Origin: Brachybacterium massiliense
Lineage (GTDB): Bacteria; Actinomycetota; Actinomycetes; Actinomycetales; Dermabacteraceae
Reading direction: 5' to 3'
Assembly (NCBI RefSeq): GCF_900184245.1
Contig: NZ_FXXB01000006.1
Location: forward strand, 124,001 to 188,000
Length of the DNA: 64,000 nucleotides
Both the position numbers and the translations under genes were made by a program. The notes under the pieces were generated by a model, which had not been told where the DNA came from, ran no database searches, and was given only the letters and a program-made list of their open reading frames with translations. How positions within the stretch are numbered: the first letter of the stretch is position 1; each line of letters starts with the position of its first letter. Positions 32,135 through 40,401 of this stretch are shown here, piece by piece.

Positions 32135-33434
32135 CCCGCCCAGGAACCTGCCCGCCCCGCCGCCGACGCCGCCGGTGTGGTGTGGGACGAGGCGCTGTGC
32201 GAGTACGACTTCGGCCCGTACCACCCGATGGCCCCGATCCGGCTCGCGCTGACCCACCAGCTCGCCCGTGCGAGCGGGCTGCTCGAGCGGCCCGGGGTGG
32301 AGCTCCTGCCCGCCCCGGTCGCGAGCGACGAGCAGCTGCAGGCCGTGCACGAGGCGGAGTACATCGAGGCGGTCAAGCAGGCCTCGCGCCCGATCGAGGA
32401 GATGACCGGCGAGGAGCTCGATGCGCTGATCAGCTTCGGGCTGGGCGGTGACGACGTCCCCTCGTTCCACGGCATGCACACCGCCTCCGCCCGGATCGCC
32501 GGCGGCTCCCTCACCGCGGTGGACGCGATCCTCGCCGGCAGGGTGCGGCGTGCGGTGCACTTCGCGGGCGGGATGCACCACGCCAAGTCCGCGAGCGCCT
32601 CAGGGTTCTGCGTCTACAACGACGCCGCCCTCGCGATCCGCCGCGCCCTGGAGGCGGGCGAGGAGCGGGTGATGTACATCGATGTCGACGTCCACCATGG
32701 CGACGGGGTGGAGCGTGCGCTGTGGGACGAGCCGCGCGCGATCACCCTGTCCGTCCACGAGACCGGCGAGCGGCTGTTCCCGGGCACCGGATTCGTGCAG
32801 GACACCGGCGGCCCCACCGCCCCGGGCACCGCGATCAACATCCCCCTGCCCACCCGCACCACAGCCGACGGGTGGGTGCGCGCGATCCGCGCCCCCCCTG
32901 CCCACCCGCACCACAGCCGACGGGTGGGTGCGCGCGATCCGCGCCACGGTGCCCGCCCTGGTGCGTGCGGTGCGGCCCACCCTGCTGGTCACCCAGCATG
33001 GCGCCGACACCCACCGCCTGGACCCGCTCGCGGGGCTGTCGGTCTCGCTCGAGGCGCAGCGCGAGGTGATGCTCCTGATGCGGGAGCTCGCCGACGAGGT
33101 CTGCGAAGGGCGCTGGCTGGCTCTCGGTGGAGGCGGGTACGCGGTGATCGACGTGGTGCCTCGCTCGTGGGCGCATCTGGTCGCGATCGTCACCGGCGCG
33201 CCGATCGAGACGACCGCACCTCTGCCGCAGGAGTTCCTCGACGCGGCCGAGGCGGCCCGCGCCGCCCACGGCCTGTCCCCGGAGCCGGGCCAGGTCACCT
33301 TCGGGGACGGCCGCCCTCTCGCGGTGCGGGACTGGGAGCGGGGCTTCGACCCCGAGGACGAGCTGGACCGGTCGGTTCAGTCGGCGCGCAGGGCCGTGTT
33401 CCCCGAATGGGGGCTGGACCCGTTCCTGGACTGA
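32066..33434 (+). pseudogene. acuC: acuC-like histone deacetylase family gene, frame broken by a 52-base duplication
   Basis: Class I HDAC-fold protein. First part: DFGPYHPMAP, HHAKSASASGFCVYNDAALA and DVDVHHGDGVE with the zinc and catalytic His/Asp residues. After 32945 the protein continues in the +1 frame with LLVTQHGADTHRLDPL, LALGGGGY and the end at 33434 (DPFLD). The break is a perfect 52-base tandem copy (32842-32893, 32894-32945); removing one copy restores one frame of about 390 residues. As read, translation passes into out-of-frame Arg/Pro sequence to 33553. AcuC-type proteins deacetylate acetyl-CoA synthetase or related targets. A second rearrangement adds 18 residues at the N-terminus. 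Either a recent pseudogene or an assembly fault. Confidence 0.85.
32842..32945 (+). repeat. Perfect 52-base tandem duplication inside acuC
   Basis: Units 32842-32893 and 32894-32945 are identical. 52 is not a multiple of three, so the second unit shifts the reading frame. Confidence 0.95.
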
Positions 33435-33532
33435 GCCGACGGCGCGCTCCGTGCGCGCCACCGAGGGAGCACCATCACCACCATCGCGAGCACGATCAGC
33501 GCGGGGGACACTGCGCGGGACATCGTCGTCAT
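33377..33532 (-). CDS. Possible small membrane protein antisense to the acuC 3' end
   Basis: 51 residues from ATG 33532: MTTMSRAVSPALIVLAMVVM gives one membrane helix, then an Arg/Ser-rich tail. A CAGGAT hexamer lies six bases before the ATG. The tail is antisense to acuC coding sequence, which weakens the case. No family known. Confidence 0.2.
   Translation of the reverse strand: MTTMSRAVSPALIVLAMVVMVLPRWRARSAPSAQSRNGSSPHSGNTALRAD
33441..33459 (+). terminator. Small hairpin after acuC, 7-bp stem
   Basis: GGCGCGC (33441-33447) pairs with 33453-33459 around TCCGT, seven bases past the acuC stop. Confidence 0.45.
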
Positions 33533-33589
33533 GGCCGGATCCTGCCACAATGACGCACAGCACCTGAGCGCATCGATCGAGGGGGAGAC

Positions 33590-35344
33590 ATGACGACGCG
33601 GACCACCCAGGCGCTCGACGACTTCGCCGAGCATCTGCGCGAGCTCGAGATGCCCCTGCCCGTCGAGGGCGCCGAGCAGGCCCGTGCCGAGGCCGGAGCC
33701 GTGCTCTCCCAGCTCTCCGACCACGTGATCCCTCGGCTCGAGTCGCTGGATGCACCGCTGCTGGTGGTGATCGGCGGCTCGACCGGCGCCGGCAAGTCCA
33801 CCCTCGTCAACGCCCTGGTCGGGCAGCCGGTCACCCGCGCCGGCGCGATCCGCCCCACCACGCGCCGCCCGGTGCTGCTGCACCACCCGGCCGACGAGGC
33901 CTGGTTCACCGGCACCCGCATCCTGCCGGGCCTGGCCCGGGTGCACGCCGGGCAGGGCGATGACCCCGAGGCCCCTGGCACCGCGGACACTACCGGGGAC
34001 GTGGACCCGGCCACCTCCCTCGCGCTCCACGCCCACGACAGCGTCCCCCAGGGGCTCGCACTGCTGGACGCCCCGGACATCGACTCCGTCGCCGCCGGGA
34101 ACCGGGAGCTCGCCCGGCAGCTGCTGCGCGCCGCGGACCTGTGGCTGTTCGTCACCACCGCCAACCGCTACGCCGACGCCGTGCCCTGGGAGGTGCTGCG
34201 CACCGCCGCGGAGCGGGACGTCACCGTCGACGTGGTCATGAACCGCATCCCGGACCGCGAGGGCGTCGCCGAGGAGCTCGGCGAGGACCTCCGCGCGATG
34301 CTCGAGCGCCACGGGATCGAGGCCGAGAGGCTGTTCCTGATCCCCGAGAGCGAGGTCGACGCCGACGGCATGCTGCCTCCCGCGGTGATCGCTGAGCTCA
34401 GCGAGCGCTTCACGGCGCTCGCCGCGGACGAGGCGGGCCGCGGCCGCATCGCCCGGCGCACCCTCGCCGGCGCCGTGGACGGGCTGGCCGGCTCCGCGGA
34501 GCGGCTCGCGCAGCATGCCGCGACCCAGGACGCCGAGCGCCAGCAGCTGAAGGAGCAGGCGCTGGAGGCCTTCTCCGGTGCCCGCGAGCGGATCGACGAG
34601 GCGCTCGGCGACGGCTCGCTGCTGCGCGGCGAGGTGCTCTCCCGCTGGCAGGACGTGGTGGGCACGGGCGAGTTCTTCCGCGGCGTCGAAGCGCTCGTGA
34701 CCCGGGCGCGCGACCGGATCACCCGCACCCTCAGCGGCGAGCCCGCCCCGGCAATCGCCGCCGAGCAGGCCCTGGGCACGGGCCTGGTGCACGTGGTGAT
34801 CGACGAGACCGCCCGCGGCGCCGAGCGCGCCGACGCCGCCTGGCGCTCGAGCGCCGCAGGACGCCACCTCGCCGAGGGACAGGATCTCGCCCGCGTCCCC
34901 GACGGCTACGCCGACGAGGTCTCCGCCGCGATCCGCGCCTGGCAGGGGGACGTGCTGGACCTGGTGCGCTCCGAGGGCGCCGACCGCCGCACCAAGGCGC
35001 GCCTGCTCTCCCTCGGCGTGAACGCCGTGGGTGTGGCGCTGATGGTGGTGGTGTTCACCTCCACCGCCTTCATCCCCACCGGCCTCGAGATCGGCGCAGG
35101 CGCGGCCACCGCCGTTGTGGGCCAGAAGCTGCTCGAGACGATCTTCGGCGACGAGGCCGTGCGCCGCATGGCCGCCGCCGCCCGCGAACGCCTCACCTCC
35201 CGGCTCGATGCGCTCGTGGCCAGCCGCTCCGGACCCTTCCTGGACCGGCTCGACGAGCTCGGCGAGGTGGGCTCGGCCGAGCTGCTGAGCGCCGACGCCG
35301 AGGCGCTGGCCCGGCTCGGCCAGGAGATCAGGGAGGACGCATGA
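33590..35344 (+). CDS. Dynamin-like membrane GTPase, first of a coupled pair
   Basis: 584 residues. N-terminal GTPase domain: P-loop GGSTGAGKST (residues 62-71), switch and G3 region with LDAPDIDS, G4-like NRIPD. A long helical middle (~270-465) is followed by two close membrane helices at ~470-520 (VNAVGVALMVVVFTSTAFIP and GAATAVVGQKLL) and a helical tail. This is the layout of bacterial dynamin-like proteins, which remodel or stabilise membranes; in Streptomyces a pair called DynA/DynB works at division septa. ATG 33590 follows GGGGGAG. Its stop overlaps the next start (ATGA). Confidence 0.8.
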   Translation: MTTRTTQALDDFAEHLRELEMPLPVEGAEQARAEAGAVLSQLSDHVIPRLESLDAPLLVVIGGSTGAGKSTLVNALVGQPVTRAGAIRPTTRRPVLLHHPADEAWFTGTRILPGLARVHAGQGDDPEAPGTADTTGDVDPATSLALHAHDSVPQGLALLDAPDIDSVAAGNRELARQLLRAADLWLFVTTANRYADAVPWEVLRTAAERDVTVDVVMNRIPDREGVAEELGEDLRAMLERHGIEAERLFLIPESEVDADGMLPPAVIAELSERFTALAADEAGRGRIARRTLAGAVDGLAGSAERLAQHAATQDAERQQLKEQALEAFSGARERIDEALGDGSLLRGEVLSRWQDVVGTGEFFRGVEALVTRARDRITRTLSGEPAPAIAAEQALGTGLVHVVIDETARGAERADAAWRSSAAGRHLAEGQDLARVPDGYADEVSAAIRAWQGDVLDLVRSEGADRRTKARLLSLGVNAVGVALMVVVFTSTAFIPTGLEIGAGAATAVVGQKLLETIFGDEAVRRMAAAARERLTSRLDALVASRSGPFLDRLDELGEVGSAELLSADAEALARLGQEIREDA

Positions 35345-37050
35345 CCCCGCTGCTGGGCCGCACCGAGAAGGCGCCCGCCCCGCTGATCGAGCGGATCGAG
35401 TCGCTGGACCGCGCCACCGACGCCCTCGACGGCATCGCCCCGCCCCCCGACGTCGCCGCCGCGCGCGAGCTGCTCGAACGGATCGATCGCCGCCGTGCCC
35501 TCTCCGCCGAGCACACCGTGATCGGCCTGTTCGGCGCGACCGGATCCGGCAAGTCCTCGCTCGTCAATGCGCTGGTGGGCACCGAGATCTCCCAGGCGGC
35601 GGTGCGGCGCCCGACGACCGCTGTGCCGGTCGCGGCGGTCGTCGGCGCCGCCGGCAGCGACGCGCTGCTGGACTGGCTCGAGATCGAGCAGCGCCACCTC
35701 CTGGACGGCACCGATGCCGCGCTCGCGCTCGCCGCGCAGCGCCCGGCGGGCCGGCGCGCCCGGCGCACCCACCCGGACGGCGCCCCCGGCATCGTGCTGC
35801 TGGACCTGCCGGACCTCGACTCGGTCGAGGCCGCCCACCGCGCGGTCGCCGAACGGATGAGCGGCCTGGTGGACGTGATCGTGTGGGTCACCGATCCGCA
35901 GAAGTATGCCGACGCCGTCCTGCACCAGGAGTTCGTGCGCCCCTTCGCCGGGCACGACGCGGTCACGGTGCTGGTGCTGAACCAGGTCGACAGGATCCGC
36001 GAGGACGAGCGCGAGCCCGTGCTGGACTCCCTCACGGGGATCGCCCGGGCCGACGGGCTCGAGCGTGCCCCGGTGCTCGCGACCTCCGCGACCACGGGGG
36101 AGGGGGTCGAGGCGCTGCGCGAGCATCTCGTGGGCATCGCCCGCAGCCGGGAGGCGGTCATCGAGCGGCATCGCGCTGACGTGTGCGGCGCCGCCGAGGC
36201 GCTGCAGCAGGCTGCGGACCCCGCCGGGATGCCCGAGCAGGTCACGCCTGCGCAGATCGACGCCCTCGTCGACGATCTCGCCGCGGCCGCACGTGTCGAA
36301 CCGGTCGCCCAGGCCGCCGCCGCCTCCTACCGGCACCGTGCGGCCCGCAAGGTGGGCTGGCCGCCGCTGCGCTGGGCGCGTGAGGCGCGCCCCGACCCGC
36401 TGGGCCGGCTCGGCATCGGCCGTCGGCGCGACGGGGAGGGGCTCGAGCGCACCTCCCTGCCCGAGCCCGACGCCGCCACCCGCGCCCGGGCCTCGGGCGG
36501 GGTGCGGCGCTTCGCCGATGCCGCCTCCGAGGGCGGCGGGGAGCCCTGGCGCGCCGCGGTGCGCACGGCCGCACGCTCGCGCGAGGAGGGGCTCGGCGAC
36601 GCCCTGGACCAGGCGGTCGCCGGCGCTGATCTGCGCGCCCGCTCCACCTCCTGGTGGTGGCCCGTGCTCGATGTGCTGCAGTGGCTGGCCCTGCTCACCT
36701 GGGTGGTGGGCCTGGGCTGGCTCGCGCTGAACGCCGCCCTGGCCTTCCTGGGCCTGCCCCCGCCGCCGATGCCGATGGTGCGCGAGCTGTGGATCCCGAT
36801 CCCGCTGCCCACCGTGCTGGTGGTGCTCGGCATCGCCGCCGGCATCCTGATCGGGGTCGCCGGCTCCGTGGTGGCCGCGCTGGCGAGCTCCTGGCAGCGG
36901 CGCCGTGCGCGCCGGGTGCTCATGGCGCGGGTGCGGGAGGTGGCCCAGCGCGAGGTGGTCGAACCGGTCGAGACGGAGCTGACCAGGGCCGCCGCGACTG
37001 CGAGCGATCTCGCACTCGCGCGCGGCGGAGCAGGCAGGGGCGCCGTGTAG
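35341..37050 (+). CDS. Membrane-anchored GTPase, second of the coupled pair
   Basis: 569 residues. P-loop GATGSGKSS (65-73), G3 LDLPDLDS, G4 NQVD (LNQVDRIRED), then TSATTGEGVEALREHL as the G5-side motif of Era/YfjP-type GTPases. Helical linker, then two membrane helices at ~440-515 (WWWPVLDVLQWLALLTWVVG and PTVLVVLGIAAGILIGVAG) and a short helical end. It overlaps the first GTPase gene by four bases, so the two are made together and probably act as a hetero-pair at the membrane. Which one hydrolyses GTP faster or tubulates membrane cannot be read from sequence. Confidence 0.8.
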   Translation: MTPLLGRTEKAPAPLIERIESLDRATDALDGIAPPPDVAAARELLERIDRRRALSAEHTVIGLFGATGSGKSSLVNALVGTEISQAAVRRPTTAVPVAAVVGAAGSDALLDWLEIEQRHLLDGTDAALALAAQRPAGRRARRTHPDGAPGIVLLDLPDLDSVEAAHRAVAERMSGLVDVIVWVTDPQKYADAVLHQEFVRPFAGHDAVTVLVLNQVDRIREDEREPVLDSLTGIARADGLERAPVLATSATTGEGVEALREHLVGIARSREAVIERHRADVCGAAEALQQAADPAGMPEQVTPAQIDALVDDLAAAARVEPVAQAAAASYRHRAARKVGWPPLRWAREARPDPLGRLGIGRRRDGEGLERTSLPEPDAATRARASGGVRRFADAASEGGGEPWRAAVRTAARSREEGLGDALDQAVAGADLRARSTSWWWPVLDVLQWLALLTWVVGLGWLALNAALAFLGLPPPPMPMVRELWIPIPLPTVLVVLGIAAGILIGVAGSVVAALASSWQRRRARRVLMARVREVAQREVVEPVETELTRAAATASDLALARGGAGRGAV

Positions 37051-37052
37051 AA
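37047..37052 (+). promoter_or_regulatory. -10 hexamer TAGAAT of the bS22 gene
   Basis: Close to the consensus. It overlaps the stop of the second GTPase gene and leaves a leader of about 155 bases before ATG 37214. The leader contains a GCAGGC/GCCTGC hairpin at about 37182-37197. Confidence 0.55.
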
Positions 37053-37213
37053 TGGCTGGTCGACCGTGGCGTCGGGCCCGCACGGAGCAACACGGATCGT
37101 CTGCTTGCATCGACAGCGTGCATCGCAGCGTTCCGCCGTGCAGTATCCGCGGCCCGCGCATCACCTGATCCGCTGCACCCCCGCAGGCATCGGCCTGCAG
37201 AACAGAGGCACCT

Positions 37214-37312
37214 ATGGGTTCTGTCGTCAAGAAGCGACGCAAGCGCATGTCCAAGAAGAAGCACCGCAAGCTGCTTCGCAAGACCCGCCACCAGCGTCGC
37301 AACAAGAAGTGA
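37214..37312 (+). CDS. Ribosomal mini-protein bS22 (AURKAIP1/COX24 domain)
   Basis: 32 residues, half of them Lys or Arg: [20 protein letters not shown] and so on, ending QRRNKK. This matches the actinobacterial AURKAIP1/COX24-domain protein found as bS22 in mycobacterial ribosomes, where it lies near the decoding centre. AGAGG lies before the ATG. It has its own promoter, a long structured leader and a very strong terminator, as expected for a highly expressed small gene. Too short for most gene finders. Confidence 0.93.
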   Translation: MGSVVKKRRKRMSKKKHRKLLRKTRHQRRNKK

Positions 37313-37325
37313 TCGCTGCGTGACA

Positions 37326-37364
37326 GCAGACGGCCCCCACCTCGTCGAGGTGGGGGCCGTCTGC
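37326..37364. terminator. Strong bidirectional terminator, 17-bp stem
   Basis: Arms 37326-37342 and 37348-37364 (GCAGACGGCCCCCACCT and complement) around CGTCG. Lies between the convergent bS22 and glutaredoxin-like genes. Confidence 0.9.
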
Positions 37365-37374
37365 AGTCCGGGGC

Positions 37375-37680
37375 TCAGGCGCGGCCGGTCAGCCGCCGCC
37401 ACAGGGGGCGCCGGCGCAGCGCGGTGCGCAGCTGCTCGGCATCGACCCGGTACTTCGCATGCACGGTCCCGTCCACGATGATCACCGGCACGTCGTAGTC
37501 CCAGTCCGACTGCAGCTGGGGATCCTCGTCGATGTCGCGCACCTCCACGGCCGTGCCGGCCCGATCAGCCTCGGCCCGCACCACGGGCAGGGCGTCCTCG
37601 CACAGATGGCAGCCCTCGCGGGTGAGGTAGAGGACCCGGGCCTGCGGGTCGGCGGGGGAGGGGATGCGCGGGGCGGTCAT
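37375..37680 (-). CDS. Glutaredoxin-like thiol protein (DUF836 type)
   Basis: 101 residues, one thioredoxin fold. REGCHLCEDA (residues ~21-30) gives the CxxC active site, and DYDVPVIIVDG carries the cis-Pro. Proteins of this kind are small cytoplasmic thiol-disulfide enzymes. The start ATG 37680 is seven bases from TAGGGT on the minus strand, so probably leaderless. Confidence 0.88.
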   Translation of the reverse strand: MTAPRIPSPADPQARVLYLTREGCHLCEDALPVVRAEADRAGTAVEVRDIDEDPQLQSDWDYDVPVIIVDGTVHAKYRVDAEQLRTALRRRPLWRRLTGRA

Positions 37681-37687
37681 GGTGCGA

Positions 37688-37693
37688 ACCCTA
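37688..37693 (-). promoter_or_regulatory. -10 hexamer TAGGGT, leaderless start of the glutaredoxin-like gene
   Basis: Minus strand, seven bases to ATG 37680. Confidence 0.55.
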
Positions 37694-37787
37694 TCGAGAG
37701 CTGGCCGTCGCGGCGGTAGTGGAGTGCCGGGTGAGGAGGAGTGGGCGCGAAGAAGCCGTGCAGGGGCGGCGCCGGGCCTGCAGACGG

Positions 37788-37822
37788 CGACGGACCGTCC
37801 GCGCAGTGCGGACGGTCCGTCG
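37788..37822 (-). terminator. Hairpin terminator after yceI, 15-bp stem
   Basis: Arms 37788-37802 and 37808-37822 around GCAGT. It is flanked by a 16-base direct repeat GCCGTGCAGGGGCGGC at 37755-37770 and 37842-37857, the second copy ending against the yceI stop. Confidence 0.85.
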
Positions 37823-37857
37823 GTCTCCTGAGGCGCGGTGCGCCGTGCAGGGGCGGC

Positions 37858-38388
37858 TCAGGCGGCGGCCGGAGCGGTGAACTCGGCCTCGATGAGGATC
37901 TTGACCTCGTCGGAGACCAGCACGCCACCGGCCTCGAGGGCGGCGTTCCAGGTCAGGCCGAACTCCTTGCGGGAGATCGTGGTCTCGCCGGTGAAGCCCG
38001 CGCGGTAGACGCCGAAGGGATCGGTCGCGGCGCCCTCGTAGGAGAACTCCAGCTCGACGGGCTTGGTGACGTCGCGGATGGTGAGGTCGCCGACCAGGGT
38101 GTCGCCCTCGACCTTGGTGGAGACGAAGGTGATCTCCGGGAAGTTCTCGACGTCGAAGAAGTCCGCGCTGCGCAGGTGGTTGTCGCGGTCCTCGTTGGAG
38201 GTGTTGATCGTGGCGGTCTTCAGGGAGACGGAGAACGCGAGGTCCTTGCCGCCCTCGCCGACGGTGAGGGTGCCCTCGGTGTCGGGGAACTGGCCGCGGG
38301 CCTTGGAGATGCCGGCGTGGCGCACGGTGAAGGCGGCGGAGGTGTGAGCTGCGTCGAGGGTCCAGGTGCCGGGGGTCAGATCCGTCAT
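37858..38388 (-). CDS. YceI-family lipid-binding protein
   Basis: 176 residues from ATG 38388 (AAGGAGAC five bases before). The YceI lipocalin-like fold is complete: GTWTLDAAHTSAAFTVRHAG at the start, FFDVENFPEITFVS, and EFGLTWNAALEAGGVLVSDE at the end. Such proteins hold isoprenoid-type ligands in a beta-barrel. No signal peptide, so it acts in the cytoplasm. Divergent from a MarR-type regulator, an arrangement frequently seen in actinomycetes and suggesting control by it. Confidence 0.9.
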   Translation of the reverse strand: MTDLTPGTWTLDAAHTSAAFTVRHAGISKARGQFPDTEGTLTVGEGGKDLAFSVSLKTATINTSNEDRDNHLRSADFFDVENFPEITFVSTKVEGDTLVGDLTIRDVTKPVELEFSYEGAATDPFGVYRAGFTGETTISRKEFGLTWNAALEAGGVLVSDEVKILIEAEFTAPAAA

Positions 38389-38513
38389 GATGTGTCTCCT
38401 TGGAGTTGAATGGGGCGAGGGGGCCGGGAGGCGGCCACCGCGTTCTTGCTTGAAATCTAAACTAATCCGAGGGAGGATGGCAAGCAATGGTCCCCGGGAA
38501 AGAGGAAACTGTG
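38389..38513. promoter_or_regulatory. yceI-marR divergent promoter region
   Basis: AT-rich stretch at 38444-38465 (TTGAAATCTAAACTAATCC) is likely the shared promoter/operator. TTGCTTG at 38446-38452 and CAAGCAA at 38481-38487 form an inverted pair 28 bases apart. Confidence 0.5.
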
Positions 38514-39065
38514 ATGGACGCCACACACGGCACGATAGCTGACGATGGGGCTTCGACGCCCGAGGAGCTCTGGCTGACCTCCGCGGAGCAGGAGGCCTGG
38601 CGCACCTTCCTGTACGCGACGACCCTGCTGACGGACCGGTTCACCGAGGCGCTGCAGGCGGATCCGGAGATCGACCTGACCCTCGGCGAGTACGAGATCC
38701 TGGTGCGCCTGTCCGAGGCGGAGGGCCGCTTCCTGCGCATGTCAGAGCTGGCCGACAAGGTGGTCCACTCCCGCTCCCGCCTGACCCACACCATCTCCCG
38801 GATGGAGAAGCGCGGCCTGGTCGAGCGGGTGCGCAGCACCGACGACGGTCGCGGGCGCCAGGCCCAGCTCACCGAGGCGGGCATCAAGATGCTCGAGCTC
38901 GCCGCCCCCACGCACGTGCGCTCCGTGCGCGAGCAGCTGCTGGACGTCATCGGGCACGACGATCTCCTCCAGCTCGGCCGGATCCTCGCCAAGACCCTCG
39001 ACGAGGACGCCCCCGTGGCCGTCGGATGTCCGGCACCTCACCGCCCGGGGTCCGCACCCCGCTGA
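38514..39065 (+). CDS. MarR-family transcriptional regulator
   Basis: 183 residues from ATG 38514 with AGAGG eight bases before; GTG 38511 and ATG 38487 (with GGAGG ten bases upstream) are possible too. The winged helix covers ~55-125: LGEYEILVRLSEAEGRFLRM, ELADKVVHSRSRLTHTISRM, then the wing VRSTDDGRGRQAQLTEAG. Dimer helices at both ends. It probably represses yceI, and perhaps itself, from the shared operator. The ligand is unknown. Confidence 0.88.
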   Translation: MDATHGTIADDGASTPEELWLTSAEQEAWRTFLYATTLLTDRFTEALQADPEIDLTLGEYEILVRLSEAEGRFLRMSELADKVVHSRSRLTHTISRMEKRGLVERVRSTDDGRGRQAQLTEAGIKMLELAAPTHVRSVREQLLDVIGHDDLLQLGRILAKTLDEDAPVAVGCPAPHRPGSAPR

Positions 39066-39081
39066 TCCGGAGGTTCGGTTG

Positions 39082-39110
39082 GTACCGTGAATCCGCTCGG
39101 GCTCGAGCCC
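39082..39110 (+). promoter_or_regulatory. Promoter of the cytochrome c maturation operon with a 14-base palindrome
   Basis: TACCGT (39082-39087) is a good -10. Just downstream, CGGGCTCGAGCCCG (39097-39110) is a perfect palindrome lying at about the transcription start, where an operator or a 5' hairpin would act. Confidence 0.45.
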
Positions 39111-39142
39111 GCAGCGCGACATCGAAAGAGGACACCCCTGCC

Positions 39143-39790
39143 ATGACCACCACCACGGTCCACCTCGTCCGCCACGGCGAGGTGCACAACCCCGAGCGGA
39201 TCCTGTACGGCCGCCGCCCCGGGTACCGGCTCAGCGACCGGGGTGAGCAGATGGCAGCGATGGTGGGCGAGCACCTCTCGGGCGCGGACATCGCCGTGGT
39301 GCGCTCCTCCCCGCTGCTGCGCGCGCAGCAGACCGCCGCCCCGATCGCCGCGCCCCACGGGCTCGAGATCGTCACCGACCAGCGGCTCATCGAATCGGGC
39401 AACCGCTTCGAGGGTCATCGGATGGGCCACGGCGAGGCGAAGCTGACGGATCCGCGCAACTGGCGCTGGTTCCTCAACCCCTTCCGGCCCTCCTGGGGAG
39501 AGCCCTACCGCGAGCAGGTCGCACGCGTCACCTCTGTCGTGCACGAGGTGCGCGCCGAGGCCGAGGGCCGCGAGGCGGTGCTGGTGCTCCACCAGCTGCC
39601 GATCTGGGTCACCCGCCGCAGCGCCGAGGGAAAGCCCCTGTTCCACGATCCCCGCCGCCGCCAGTGCGGCCTGTGCTCGGTGACGAGCCTGCGCTTCGTG
39701 GGACCGCACCTGGCCGGCATCGGCTACGCCGAGCCCGCCGCCCCGCTGTACGCCGGAGCGGTCGATGCCACGGGAGGCAAGCTCACGTGA
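39143..39790 (+). CDS. Histidine phosphatase (phosphoglycerate mutase-like), first gene of the ccs operon
   Basis: 215 residues. HLVRHGEVHN carries the catalytic His in the RHG motif; the second His is in VLHQLPIW. Sequence HRMGHGEAKLTDPRNWRWFLNPFRPSWGE is typical of the actinobacterial member that always precedes the cytochrome c maturation genes (in Mycobacterium tuberculosis the Rv0525 position). Its substrate is not known. ATG 39143 has AAAGAGGA about ten bases before. The stop overlaps the GTG of the next gene (GTGA). Confidence 0.88.
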   Translation: MTTTTVHLVRHGEVHNPERILYGRRPGYRLSDRGEQMAAMVGEHLSGADIAVVRSSPLLRAQQTAAPIAAPHGLEIVTDQRLIESGNRFEGHRMGHGEAKLTDPRNWRWFLNPFRPSWGEPYREQVARVTSVVHEVRAEAEGREAVLVLHQLPIWVTRRSAEGKPLFHDPRRRQCGLCSVTSLRFVGPHLAGIGYAEPAAPLYAGAVDATGGKLT

Positions 39791-40401
39791 GGACCCGCCG
39801 CATCCTGCCGGCCACCCCGGCACCGACCCGTCGCGCACTGCTCGGGGCCGTCGGCGGCACCTCCGCCGCACTGCTCCTGGCCGCCTGCGGGACCGACACC
39901 AGCGACCGCTACGCCTCCGGGGACGCCGGCTACATCTCCGGCGACGGCGTCGCCACCGAGATCCCGGCCGCGAACCGCGGCGAGCCGCTCGAGTTCTCCG
40001 GCACCTCCTACGACGACGAGGACATCGCCTCCGCCGATCTGCGCGGCGAGGTGCTCGTGCTCAACGTCTGGTACGCCTCCTGCCCGCCGTGCCGCAAGGA
40101 GGCGCCCGACCTCCAGGAGATCCACGAGGAGTACCTCGACCAGGGCGTCGCCTTCCTCGGCGTCAACGTGCGCGATGCCGCCGGGCCCGCGCAGGCCTTC
40201 GAGGAGAGCTACGGCATCACCTACCCCTCCCTGCCCGATCCCGATGCCGAGATCATGTACTCGCTGCGCGGCCAGGTCGCCCCCAACGCCGTGCCCTCGA
40301 CCCTGGTCATCGACCGCGAGGGCCGGGTCGCCGCGCGCATCTCCGGCGCAGCGGACCCCTCGGTGCTGCGCGCCATGATCGACACGGTGGTCGCCGAATG
40401 A
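39787..40401 (+). CDS. ResA/CcsX-type thiol-disulfide lipoprotein
   Basis: 204 residues from GTG 39787. Twin-arginine leader (TRRALLGAVGGTSAALLLAAC) gives a lipoprotein with Cys at the lipobox LAAC. The thioredoxin fold follows, with WYASCPPCRKEAPDL as active site and AVPSTLVID as cis-Pro loop. It would keep the CXXCH cysteines of apocytochrome c reduced on the outer face of the membrane. Electrons come from CcdA, the next gene, which it overlaps by four bases. Confidence 0.9.
   Translation: MRTRRILPATPAPTRRALLGAVGGTSAALLLAACGTDTSDRYASGDAGYISGDGVATEIPAANRGEPLEFSGTSYDDEDIASADLRGEVLVLNVWYASCPPCRKEAPDLQEIHEEYLDQGVAFLGVNVRDAAGPAQAFEESYGITYPSLPDPDAEIMYSLRGQVAPNAVPSTLVIDREGRVAARISGAADPSVLRAMIDTVVAE

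Noticed and set aside
29574..32252. 892-residue plus-strand frame over trkA/trkH
   Set aside because: Antisense to two recognised potassium-uptake genes; composition is that of a shadow frame.
37755..37857. 16-base direct repeat GCCGTGCAGGGGCGGC flanking the yceI terminator as a mobile-element footprint
   Set aside because: No terminal inverted repeats or inserted gene between the copies; only a terminator. Probably another small local duplication.
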